In this document: piece after piece, positions 42,857-50,016 of the stretch
Numbering within the stretch: the first letter of the stretch is position 1
Layout: each line of letters opens with the position of its first letter
From: Firm-04 sp045642925
GTDB taxonomy: Bacteria > Bacillota > Clostridia > Oscillospirales > Ruminococcaceae
Reading direction: 5' to 3'
Assembly (NCBI GenBank): GCA_045642925.1
Contig: JAZUJW010000011.1
Span: 1-64,000 of the forward strand
Length of the DNA: 64,000 nt
Made by a program: the position numbers and the translations under genes
Notes under the pieces: generated by a model
Database searches by the model: none
Told to the model about the DNA's origin: nothing
Seen by the model: only the letters and a program-made list of their open reading frames with translations

Positions 42857-42885
42857 ATTGTATCACAGTTTTCGCTTTTCTGCAA
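42857..42885 (-). promoter_or_regulatory. Promoter of the XRE regulator gene
   Basis: On the minus strand TTGCAG (42885-42880), 17 bases, TACAAT (42862-42857). Upstream, 42954-42986 holds a strong ACCAGCCTT/AAGGCTGGT palindrome, a possible operator or terminator. Confidence 0.65.
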
Positions 42886-43035
42886 GCAACTGCTTGTTGC
42901 ATACGGGCAAGTTTGTTTTTCGTCATATTCTGCGGCAGCATCGTTCGATGAAACCAGCCTTACCGAATGAATCAGCAAGGCTGGTAGGGTTTTCTCATAC
43001 CCTTTTTGTTGCAGTGCCGTATTGTCTTCCGGAAT

Positions 43036-43188
43036 ACAAAAACGAGACCGACATTTCTGTCGGTCTCGCTATGTTTTAGATTGCTGTTTGAGTCTGTACG
43101 CAATGGCATCATCAAAAATTCGCCATAAATGAAACCGCCGCCATGCTGAACAGGGCATGGTGGCAGTGTTTTTGCAAACAGGATACAA
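43036..43188 (-). ncRNA. Candidate structured small RNA, about 150 nt
   Basis: A promoter on the minus strand (TTGCAG 43224-43219, 18 bases, TATACT 43200-43195) is followed about 120 bases later by a perfect terminator (CGAGACCGACA / TGTCGGTCTCG then TTTTT). Between them the transcript can form a closing helix CTGTTTG/CAAACAG around a CCATGC/GCATGG hairpin. No frame with a ribosome site fits. It matches no RNA family I can name, and it ends before the XRE gene's own promoter. Confidence 0.45.
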
Positions 43189-43355
43189 TAAGGCAGTATA
43201 ATAGACCTGCAAGTGGTTCTGCAAAATGTGTGTCAATATGTATAATCTCTTGTCTCCGTTTATTTTTTGAACCATTTTCCGGACCATTAAGGGGTAAAAT
43301 GACCATTTTTACGACATTTGATTACAAAATATAGCAAATATGATGCGTAAAAATG

Positions 43356-43390
43356 ACGGGTTTGCGAATATCCTTGCAAACCCGTTATTT
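43356..43390. terminator. Terminator of the tRNA-Pro gene
   Basis: ACGGGTTTGC pairs with GCAAACCCGT, with an A-run on the left, which gives a T-run on the minus strand. It lies immediately downstream of the tRNA. Confidence 0.75.
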
Positions 43391-43396
43391 TTTGAA

Positions 43397-43469
43397 TCGG
43401 AGTGACAGGATTCGAACCTGCGGCATCCTGCTCCCAAAGCAGGCGCGCTACCAACTGCGCTACACCCCG
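43397..43469 (-). tRNA. tRNA-Pro (UGG)
   Basis: A 73-nt cloverleaf. The acceptor arm CGGGGTG pairs with CACTCCG with one G-U, and the discriminator is A. The D-arm is GCGC...GCGC, the anticodon arm CCTGC-TTTGGGA-GCAGG with anticodon TGG at 43434-43436, and the T-arm has GGTTCGAATCC. No CCA is encoded. It stands alone. Confidence 0.95.
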
Positions 43470-43555
43470 ATATGAATTACACTGCTTCTTCCGCAATGCA
43501 GTATATATTATACCATTATTTCGATAATTTGTCAAGGGCTTGGCAAGAAAAATTT

Positions 43556-43604
43556 GCAACAAGCGCCGCTTCTGCATTATGGCAGGAAACAGCGCTTGTT
43601 TTGA
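43556..43604 (-). terminator. Hairpin after dapB
   Basis: AACAAGCGC and GCGCTTGTT pair across about 30 bases just past the dapB stop, the end of the lysine operon. Confidence 0.55.
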
Positions 43605-43607
43605 TAC

Positions 43608-44366
43608 TTATGCTTCGTTCAGAAGATTGGTCATGTCGTACATTCCTGCGGGCTTTCCGGCAAGGAACAATGCGGCATTGATAGAGCCTTCTGCAAAAAC
43701 GCGCTTAGACGATGCGGTGTGTGTCAGCGAAATGCATTCATCCGGACCTGCGAACAGAATCTCATGTTCGCCGACAATCGTGCCGCCGCGGATGGAATGC
43801 ATACCGATTTCAGTGATTTCGCGCTTTTTGCGAACGCTGTGGCGGTCATAAACGGGCGTTTTCTTCGGCTCATATTCCTCACAGAGCGCATTTGCCAGCA
43901 TCAAAGCCGTGCCGGATGGCGCGTCGATTTTCTGGTTGTGGTGCTTTTCGATGATTTCCACATCAAACTGGTTGCCGAGCACGGCAGCAGCTTTCTTTGC
44001 CAGTGCAATCAACAACTGGATGCCGATGGACATATTGAAAGAGGAGAACAATGCAGTTGCTTCCGAGGCTTTGCGGATTTCTGCAAGCTGTTCTTCGCTG
44101 TATCCGGTTGTGGAGAGAACAACAGGTGTGCCGGTTGCAGTGGCATAGTCCAGCAGACCTGTCAGGCAGCTTGGATGACTGAAGTCGATGATGACATCGG
44201 GCTTCTGTGGCAAATCTGCACATTTGGTGACAATGGGGAATTTCATGTAGTCATCTTTTGCGATGTCAACGCCTGCGATGACCTGACAGTCTTCGCGTTC
44301 CTGAATGCAGTTGACGAGCATCCGTCCCATTTTGCCGCACACGCCGCAGATTACAATGTTGGTCAT
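43608..44366 (-). CDS. dapB: 4-hydroxy-tetrahydrodipicolinate reductase
   Basis: A 252-residue NAD(P)-binding enzyme of the diaminopimelate/lysine route, reducing the product of DapA. The N-terminus has GVCGKMGRM (dinucleotide motif). The catalytic HHNQKIDAPSGTA lies near residue 142, and the mid segment is IDFSHP. Length is typical. AAAGGAGTATCATAC precedes the ATG. It is last in the riboswitch-controlled operon; a hairpin (44398-44424) lies between dapA and dapB and may reduce its expression or protect the upstream message. Confidence 0.96.
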   Translation of the reverse strand: MTNIVICGVCGKMGRMLVNCIQEREDCQVIAGVDIAKDDYMKFPIVTKCADLPQKPDVIIDFSHPSCLTGLLDYATATGTPVVLSTTGYSEEQLAEIRKASEATALFSSFNMSIGIQLLIALAKKAAAVLGNQFDVEIIEKHHNQKIDAPSGTALMLANALCEEYEPKKTPVYDRHSVRKKREITEIGMHSIRGGTIVGEHEILFAGPDECISLTHTASSKRVFAEGSINAALFLAGKPAGMYDMTNLLNEA

Positions 44367-44397
44367 ATGTATGATACTCCTTTATTTTGATATGGTC

Positions 44398-44424
44398 ACG
44401 GCTCTCCCGATGTGAGAGAGCCGT
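44398..44424 (-). terminator. Intra-operon hairpin between dapA and dapB
   Basis: ACGGCTCTC pairs with GAGAGCCGT around nine bases. There is no T-run, so it is more likely an mRNA processing or stability element than a full terminator. Confidence 0.4.
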
Positions 44425-44440
44425 AGGGGTTTGTGTACTA

Positions 44441-45331
44441 TTATTGTGTCAGGCTATGCTTTTGCAGTTCAGCCAGCAGCTTTGCGCGGGTGTTGTCTGC
44501 CATTTCGCACAGCGGCAGTCTGCATGGGCCGACCTGCTGTCCCATGAGGTTCATCGCTTCCTTGACAGGAATCGGGTTGACCTCGATGAACAGTGTATTC
44601 ATCAGCGTCAGCAGCTTGGTGTGGAGCGCGGAAGCCTTTGCAAAGTCGCCGTCCAGACAAGCTTGTGCCATATCGTGCGTTTCCTGCGGCATGACGTTCG
44701 AAAGAACGGAGATTACGCCCTTTGCGCCAATTGCCATCATCGGAACGGTCTGGTCATCGTTGCCGCTGTAAACGTCAATGCGGTCGCCGCAGCGTTCCAG
44801 AACCTGTGCAGAAAAGCTGATGTTGCCGGAAGCTTCCTTGATTGCCACGATGTTCTTGTGATTTGCAAGCGTATCAATGGTATCGAGGGCAATGTTCATG
44901 CCTGTGCGGGAAGGAACATTGTAAAGAATGATCGGCAGATCAACGGAATCTGCAACGAGCGTATAGTGTGCGATCAGACCGCGCTGGGTTGCCTTATTAT
45001 AGTAGGGCGTGACCAGCAGCAGTGCATCGGCACCGGCTTCCTTTGCTGCCTTGGAAAGACGAATGCAGCAGGCGGTGTCGTTGCTGCCCGTACCTGCAAT
45101 GACAGGAACGCGGTGTGCAGTATGTTCCACGGAGAAGCGAATCACTTCGATGTGTTCTTCTTCGGTGAGGGTAGAGCCTTCGCCGGTCGTACCTGCAATG
45201 ACCAAAGCGTCAGTATGCTTTGCGATCTGGTCATCGATCAGGCGGGCGAGTTCATCGTAGTTGACAGAGCCGTCTGCGTGAAACGGTGTGACAAGTGCGA
45301 CTGCCGCGCCTGTAAAGACTGTGTTTCTCAT
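44441..45331 (-). CDS. dapA: 4-hydroxy-tetrahydrodipicolinate synthase
   Basis: A 296-residue TIM-barrel aldolase condensing pyruvate with aspartate semialdehyde. Visible motifs are GTTGEGSTLTEEE near residue 45, the active-site tyrosine segment YNVPSRTG near 135, and the Schiff-base lysine in VAIKEASGN near 163. The start at 45331 follows GAAAGGAAC with seven-base spacing; an in-frame ATG at 45349 lies ahead of that site. It shares the operon with asd and dapB, its upstream and downstream pathway partners. Confidence 0.96.
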   Translation of the reverse strand: MRNTVFTGAAVALVTPFHADGSVNYDELARLIDDQIAKHTDALVIAGTTGEGSTLTEEEHIEVIRFSVEHTAHRVPVIAGTGSNDTACCIRLSKAAKEAGADALLLVTPYYNKATQRGLIAHYTLVADSVDLPIILYNVPSRTGMNIALDTIDTLANHKNIVAIKEASGNISFSAQVLERCGDRIDVYSGNDDQTVPMMAIGAKGVISVLSNVMPQETHDMAQACLDGDFAKASALHTKLLTLMNTLFIEVNPIPVKEAMNLMGQQVGPCRLPLCEMADNTRAKLLAELQKHSLTQ

Positions 45332-45379
45332 AATGACAGTTCCTTTCATATAAATTTGCGGGATGAAATATCGCCGCAG

Positions 45380-45748
45380 TCAGTGTAAAAAAGCAAATTG
45401 GGTTTTCAGCCATGTACAGAGCTGTTCTGCCTGTTGACGGCTCATGCCGAAACAGGTTTCATCTGTTTCTGCCTGATGGCAAAGCACGAAAATCATATCC
45501 CCATAAATCGGACAGCCTGTATGATAAAGGCAGGTGCCACAGAGATTGGCAGGCAGATCTTTTTCACCGCTTCTGCCGTCGATCAGGTAGCATAGCCGCA
45601 TTTCACTTTCACGCAGAAACGGCGGCAGTACCGATACGCAGCAGCGTTCCGTGACATCCGTTTGCAGCAGACTGCAAACATCTGCATCTGCCGTCGAAAG
45701 CGTCAGACTTTGTGAAACGGCATCCAGCTTGACGAAATAGGCATCCAT
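45380..45748 (-). CDS. Small cysteine-rich protein in the lysine operon
   Basis: A 122-residue soluble protein with eight or more cysteines, including CGTCLYHTGC in the second half. The layout (an N-terminal strand, a middle LRESEMRLCYLIDG, then LPANLCG...YGDMIFVL) loosely resembles DUF3846-type proteins. It lies between dapA and the other unknown gene, 20 bases from the latter, so it belongs to the operon. No enzymatic motif is seen. Confidence 0.65.
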   Translation of the reverse strand: MDAYFVKLDAVSQSLTLSTADADVCSLLQTDVTERCCVSVLPPFLRESEMRLCYLIDGRSGEKDLPANLCGTCLYHTGCPIYGDMIFVLCHQAETDETCFGMSRQQAEQLCTWLKTQFAFLH

Positions 45749-45768
45749 TTTCGGGAAAAGACTCCTTC

Positions 45769-46377
45769 TTAAAGAATATGCAGAAAGTTCAGTGCCAACG
45801 TCTGCGAATTGACCTGTTCACCGATATGTGCGAGCGAATCGGGCAGATCGTAAGTGAAAACAGGCAGTCTGCCCGTGGCATCGAGTTCATTGATGGCGGC
45901 ACGGACGGCAAGCGGTTCTGCCTCATTGATTGGCAGATACACACGTTCCGTTTCTTCCTGTCCCGCGACAACGTGCGTCAGCGAAACGGCACGTTTGGAA
46001 GCGGTGACGGCAAGATAGGCAGGCTCATTGGAAAGCAGATAAGCACGGTATTCCATTGTGACCAGCTTGGCGCCGCTTGCAACCATCAGTTCGCTGAGGG
46101 CATGGGCTTCCAGGTCGGTCGTATCATCCGGCAGTGCGATCCAGAAATCAACGTGCCGCAGCATTCCTTTCAGAATGTCGCTGCGCAGGAAGGCTTTGAA
46201 GGGCTTGCGCTGTTCGTTGTAATCCTGAAAATATGCGGGAACGTAGGGGAGCATATGTCCGCCCGGCGGCATATAGTTATGGAATTCCAACGAATCTGAC
46301 AGGCTTCCGTCACTGCGGATCTCAACGGCAGCAGTCCGAAGGTAATCGAACATCGGACTCACGAATACTGCTTTCAT
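45769..46377 (-). CDS. Hypothetical protein in the lysine operon
   Basis: A 202-residue protein I do not recognise. It is soluble, has no signal peptide, and alternates strands and helices. Its first third contains YMPPGGHMLPYVPAYF. It lies 59 bases after asd and 20 bases before the small cysteine-rich gene, in the same direction, so it should respond to lysine through the riboswitch. The ribosome site is weak (GAGGTC is about 13 bases from the ATG). Confidence 0.65.
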   Translation of the reverse strand: MKAVFVSPMFDYLRTAAVEIRSDGSLSDSLEFHNYMPPGGHMLPYVPAYFQDYNEQRKPFKAFLRSDILKGMLRHVDFWIALPDDTTDLEAHALSELMVASGAKLVTMEYRAYLLSNEPAYLAVTASKRAVSLTHVVAGQEETERVYLPINEAEPLAVRAAINELDATGRLPVFTYDLPDSLAHIGEQVNSQTLALNFLHIL

Positions 46378-46436
46378 ATTGGCGCGAAGACCTCACTTTC
46401 TTGCATTTGGGACATTGATGCGGAACGCAGGGGAAA

Positions 46437-47519
46437 TTAGTCAAAGTAACCCTTTGCTGCCAGCAGTTCTGCGAGTTCTACTGCACCGCCTGCTGCACCG
46501 CGGAGGGTGTTATGGGAGAGGCAGACGAACTTGTAGTCGAACAGCGTGTCTTCACGCAGACGACCGATCGAAACAGCCATGCCGCCTTCCATGTTGCGGT
46601 CAAGCTTTGCCTGCGGACGGTCGGGCTCTTCGAAGTAGTTGAGGAACTGCTTCGGTGCATGGGGGAGTTCCAGATCCTGCGGAATGCCGCGGAATGCAGC
46701 CCAGTCAGCCTTGATCTGTTCGATGGTGGGCTTGTTTTCAAATTTTACGAACACAGCAGCCGTGTGACCATCGGAAACAGGGACACGGAGGCACTGCGTG
46801 GTGATCAGCGGGGAAGCAGCTTTGACGATCTGACCATTTTCAATGGTACCCCAGACCTTCAGCGGTTCCTGTTCGGATTTTTCTTCTTCGCCGCCGATGT
46901 ATGGGATCAGGTTGTCGACCATTTCAGGCCAGCGCTCAAAGGTTTTGCCGGCACCGGAAATTGCCTGATAGGTGCAGGCGAGGACTTCTTTGATGCCGTA
47001 CTTGCGCAGCGGGTGCAGTGCAGGAACGTAGCTCTGGATAGAGCAATTCGACTTGACTGCGATGAAGCCGCGCTTTGTGCCGAGGCGAGCCTTCTGGGAA
47101 GCGATGATGTCGAGATGTTCGGGGTTCAGTTCCGGAATGACCATCGGGACATCTGCGGTGAAGCGGTGTGCGGAGTTGTTGGATACGATGGGGCATTCTG
47201 CCTTTGCGTATGCTTCTTCCAATGCACGAAGCTCATCTTTTTTCATATCGACTGCGCAGAAGCAGAAATCAACTGCTGCTGCCATTTTGTCAATGTCTTT
47301 TCCTGCATCAAACAGGACGATGTCAGCGAATTTTTCAGGCATCGGCTGATCTTTGAATGCCCAGCGGCTGCCGACTGCATCCCGATAGGTTTTGCCTGCA
47401 CTGCGGGAAGATGCTGCCATGGCAGTGACCTTGAACCAGGGATGGTCTGCAAGCAGCAGCGCAAAACGCTGACCGACCATGCCCGTTGCGCCGATGATAC
47501 CTACGCGAAATTCTTTCAT
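46437..47519 (-). CDS. asd: Aspartate-semialdehyde dehydrogenase
   Basis: A 360-residue enzyme making aspartate semialdehyde from aspartyl phosphate. The N-terminus has GIIGATGMVGQRF (NADP motif). The catalytic cysteine is in KSNCSIQSY near residue 160, with AISGAGKTF near 195 and a late histidine in VSDGHTAAVFV. The length and the SNCS form fit the longer archaeal/fungal-type ASADH rather than the short bacterial one. AAAGGAGTGTATCACA precedes the ATG. It is the first gene after the lysine riboswitch. Confidence 0.95.
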   Translation of the reverse strand: MKEFRVGIIGATGMVGQRFALLLADHPWFKVTAMAASSRSAGKTYRDAVGSRWAFKDQPMPEKFADIVLFDAGKDIDKMAAAVDFCFCAVDMKKDELRALEEAYAKAECPIVSNNSAHRFTADVPMVIPELNPEHLDIIASQKARLGTKRGFIAVKSNCSIQSYVPALHPLRKYGIKEVLACTYQAISGAGKTFERWPEMVDNLIPYIGGEEEKSEQEPLKVWGTIENGQIVKAASPLITTQCLRVPVSDGHTAAVFVKFENKPTIEQIKADWAAFRGIPQDLELPHAPKQFLNYFEEPDRPQAKLDRNMEGGMAVSIGRLREDTLFDYKFVCLSHNTLRGAAGGAVELAELLAAKGYFD

Positions 47520-47570
47520 TGTGATACACTCCTTTAAAATATAGCGGCAAATGATTGCGGTTTAGATAAC

Positions 47571-47597
47571 AAAAAACCGCCCGTGAAAAGCGGACGG
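47571..47597 (-). terminator. Riboswitch-controlled terminator
   Basis: On the minus strand CCGTCCG/CGGGCGG followed by TTTTTT, between the lysine aptamer and asd. It is the likely expression platform. A further hairpin (GCATTTGTGA/TCACAAATGC, about 47622-47653) lies between it and the aptamer and could be a competing fold. Confidence 0.8.
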
Positions 47598-47688
47598 AGA
47601 ATCGCGTGCAAAAGTCACTGATACCGCATTTGTGATGCGCTGTCACAAATGCAAAATCCGTTCAGCACTCCACAGCACGCTGTGCTGT

Positions 47689-47831
47689 GACAGTGACGCA
47701 TCTATTGGATGCGCCCCCAGCAAAGCATTCAGCCGATGAACACTTCACTTCGGCGGGATTGCCTTTATTCTGCGATGGTAAACGGCTCGGCAGCCGCACC
47801 GCAGACTACTTATCAAGCCCGCACCTCTGTC
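47689..47831 (-). promoter_or_regulatory. Lysine riboswitch (L box) upstream of asd
   Basis: On the minus strand the conserved L-box elements appear in order: AGAGGTGCGGGC, ATAAGTAGTC, AAAGGCAATCCCGCCGAAG, TTTGCTGGG, a GCATC/GATGC stem, and ACTGTCAC. The closing P1 helix can form between GACAG (47831-47827) and CTGTC (47693-47689). Lysine binding should favour the terminator at 47571 and switch off the operon. Confidence 0.88.
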
Positions 47832-47841
47832 CGTAGTATTT

Positions 47842-47870
47842 ATCATATCATGTTCTTTCCTGTTTGTCAA
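47842..47870 (-). promoter_or_regulatory. Promoter of the lysine operon
   Basis: On the minus strand TTGACA (47870-47865), 17 bases, TATGAT (47847-47842), just ahead of the riboswitch. Confidence 0.85.
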
Positions 47871-48030
47871 GCGTTTTTTTCAACATTTCGTCTTCTTTCG
47901 CAGATTTGTACATTCCCGCCCATATTTTATGCGGCTGCGGTGGGATGTGTGCGGCAGAATGCCGACAAAGTACACATAAAGGAACGTAATTTTTTGGACG
48001 CTTTGCTATTAATAATTTGTTCATTTTCTA

Positions 48031-48059
48031 TTGACATTTTCATAAAGATATGCTATACT
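48031..48059 (+). promoter_or_regulatory. Promoter of the pilin-like gene
   Basis: TTGACA (48031-48036), 17 bases, TATACT (48054-48059), divergent from the lysine operon promoter. Confidence 0.85.
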
Positions 48060-48132
48060 AAAAATGAAAAATAAGCGAGGCATTTTTACGAATTCGCTTT
48101 GCTTTTAAACTGAAAGAAAGGGGTTTTTTCTT

Positions 48133-48849
48133 ATGACACATCAAACACGAACCCGACGTTCAAAAGAGCGTCTGAAAGGTTTTACTTTAATTGAAATGGT
48201 GATTGTAGTCGGCATTCTTGCCATTCTGGTCGGATTGGGCGGTCCTGCAATGAGTGGATATCTGACAAGAAGCCGTCTGAATACCGCAAATGCGGCCGCA
48301 AAGGTTATTTTTAATTCCGCCCAGACGATTTGTCAGGAATTTGAATTCCTTGACCGAAATGGTTCGAGCAGTGAGTTTTATGGTTCGGACGGCGGTCATC
48401 CGGCACTTGCTGTGACGGAAGGCGAGGTTTATATTCTGGCGGATAAAGCTGGTTACGATCAGACAAATCGCTGCTGGCGTGCAGCAACGCTCAGCAGTAA
48501 TACAGTGGATATTGCACCTGCCGGTGCTACCAGCCGTGCGAGTGCTTATGAGATCATCGGCGGTCTGGCAGCAGGCAATGCGGATGCACAGGCAACTGCA
48601 AATCCGGATGATTCCGGCAGTTCGTTCATGGGACGTATGGCAAAGTTGTATTCCGATATGACCGATACCTGTTTTGCAATCTATATTGAGAATTATCAGG
48701 TGCGGTATGTTATGGCAGCAACAACTTTGGATTCGAATTACGTTGGTACTTATCCTGTAAAGGCAACTGCTAAGGTTGGCGAAGCAGGCGGTGCTCCGTT
48801 TACCATTGAGGATAGCGATAGAGCACAGATGGCAGCCCAGGCGCCGTAA
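48133..48849 (+). CDS. Type IV pilin-like protein (prepilin N-methylation motif)
   Basis: A 238-residue protein. After a basic leader the prepilin signature GFTLIEMVIVVGILAILVGLGGPAMSGY is visible as KGFTLIEM followed by a hydrophobic helix (residues about 16-42); cleavage is expected after Gly16 with Glu at mature position +5. The C-terminal domain is a globular head with two cysteines (in RCWRAA and DTCFAI). AAAGAAAGGGG precedes the ATG. No prepilin peptidase, assembly ATPase or inner-membrane pilus protein lies in the window, so its secretion machinery must be encoded elsewhere. Confidence 0.85.
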   Translation: MTHQTRTRRSKERLKGFTLIEMVIVVGILAILVGLGGPAMSGYLTRSRLNTANAAAKVIFNSAQTICQEFEFLDRNGSSSEFYGSDGGHPALAVTEGEVYILADKAGYDQTNRCWRAATLSSNTVDIAPAGATSRASAYEIIGGLAAGNADAQATANPDDSGSSFMGRMAKLYSDMTDTCFAIYIENYQVRYVMAATTLDSNYVGTYPVKATAKVGEAGGAPFTIEDSDRAQMAAQAP

Positions 48850-48868
48850 TTGAATGATTGTTATTGCG

Positions 48869-48902
48869 AAAGACTCCGAACCTGTTTCGGAGTCTTTTTT
48901 AT
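48869..48902 (+). terminator. Rho-independent terminator
   Basis: AAAGACTCCGAA pairs with TTCGGAGTCTTT, followed by further T. It ends the pilin-like gene. Confidence 0.9.
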
Positions 48903-48927
48903 AGTTAAAGCTTGAAAGGAGAATCTT

Positions 48928-49860
48928 ATGCTTGTAACTGTCACGCTCAATCCCGCTGTGGATTATACGATTCAACTCAATGCACCGCTGCGATATGATA
49001 GCGTAAACCGAACAACCGGTGAACGCATCACAGCGGGTGGAAAGGGAATCAATGTATCATATATTGCAAAGCAGTTTCATGTACCAACCACGATTTATAC
49101 CTTCGCTGCCGGTTTGACAGGAACGATGCTTCAGGATTTTCTCCAGGAAATGGAACTGCCGACACAGGCAATCCAGTTGGAAGGACAAATGAACCGCATC
49201 AATGTAAAAGTTGAGGAAACAGGTGCGGTGACGGAGTTGAATGGCCGCGGCATTACTGTCAGCAGCAGTGCGCTTGCACAATTGACAAAGCTTCTGCGGC
49301 AATATGGCAAGGATGATATCATCGTGCTGGCGGGCAGGATTCCCGCAGGTGCGAAGAAAACGATTTACGCGGATATGATGGAAGAATTATCATCGACAGA
49401 CGTTCGGTTTGCGATTGATACGGAAGGTTCGGCGCTGCGTGCGACACTGCCATATCATCCGTTTGTGGTGAAGCCAAATCTTCCGGAATTGTCTGCGTTG
49501 TTTTCGGTGCCGCTGCGGGACTGGAAGGAAGCACTGCCGTATTGCAGAAAGTTGAAGGATATGGGTGCGCAGAATGTATTGCTTTCGCTGGCGGAAGAAG
49601 GTGCGCTGCTGCTGGCGGATGACGGAAAAGAATACCGCATGGCAGTACCGGAGGGAAATCTGGTCAATGCAGTAGGTGCCGGTGATGCGATGCTGGCAGG
49701 ATTTTTGTGTGCGTGTATGGAAGGAAAGAATCGTGAGGAGGCGCTGCGGTATGGTGTTGCAGCGGGAAGTGCGACGGCATATGCGCCATGGCTTGCGAAT
49801 GAACAGCAGATTCAGAATTTACTGACACAGTTGCCTGTGCTTCAGACATTGGAACGATGA
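48928..49860 (+). CDS. PfkB-family 1-phosphofructokinase-like kinase
   Basis: A 310-residue ribokinase-fold enzyme. The N-terminus MLVTVTLNPAVDYT and the GGKGINVSY motif near residue 38 are typical of 1-phosphofructokinase/tagatose-6-phosphate kinase. The C-terminal catalytic site is NAVGAGDAMLAGF. It phosphorylates a sugar phosphate, most likely fructose-1-phosphate. No fru PTS or regulator is adjacent, so the exact substrate is open. TTGAAAGGAGAATCTT precedes the ATG. Confidence 0.85.
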   Translation: MLVTVTLNPAVDYTIQLNAPLRYDSVNRTTGERITAGGKGINVSYIAKQFHVPTTIYTFAAGLTGTMLQDFLQEMELPTQAIQLEGQMNRINVKVEETGAVTELNGRGITVSSSALAQLTKLLRQYGKDDIIVLAGRIPAGAKKTIYADMMEELSSTDVRFAIDTEGSALRATLPYHPFVVKPNLPELSALFSVPLRDWKEALPYCRKLKDMGAQNVLLSLAEEGALLLADDGKEYRMAVPEGNLVNAVGAGDAMLAGFLCACMEGKNREEALRYGVAAGSATAYAPWLANEQQIQNLLTQLPVLQTLER

Positions 49861-49947
49861 TATCTTGAAAAATGGATTCTCACTTCGTGCGCAGAACTGC
49901 CGCTTGATTCAATGTGTCGCCAGTTTCAACAAACTTCTTTGATGCAC

Positions 49948-49976
49948 TTGCATTTTGCGTCAGAAAATGTTATACT
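49948..49976 (+). promoter_or_regulatory. Promoter of recJ
   Basis: TTGCAT (49948-49953), 17 bases, TATACT (49971-49976), 40 bases before the recJ start. Confidence 0.75.
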
Positions 49977-50016
49977 AAGAAGAACGTTGATTCAATTTGC
50001 AAAAAGGAGTGAGTTC

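Noticed and set aside
43069..43287. 72-codon minus-strand frame overlapping the candidate small RNA
   Set aside because: It begins upstream of the predicted promoter, has no ribosome site, and the hairpins conflict with coding constraint; the RNA reading is preferred.
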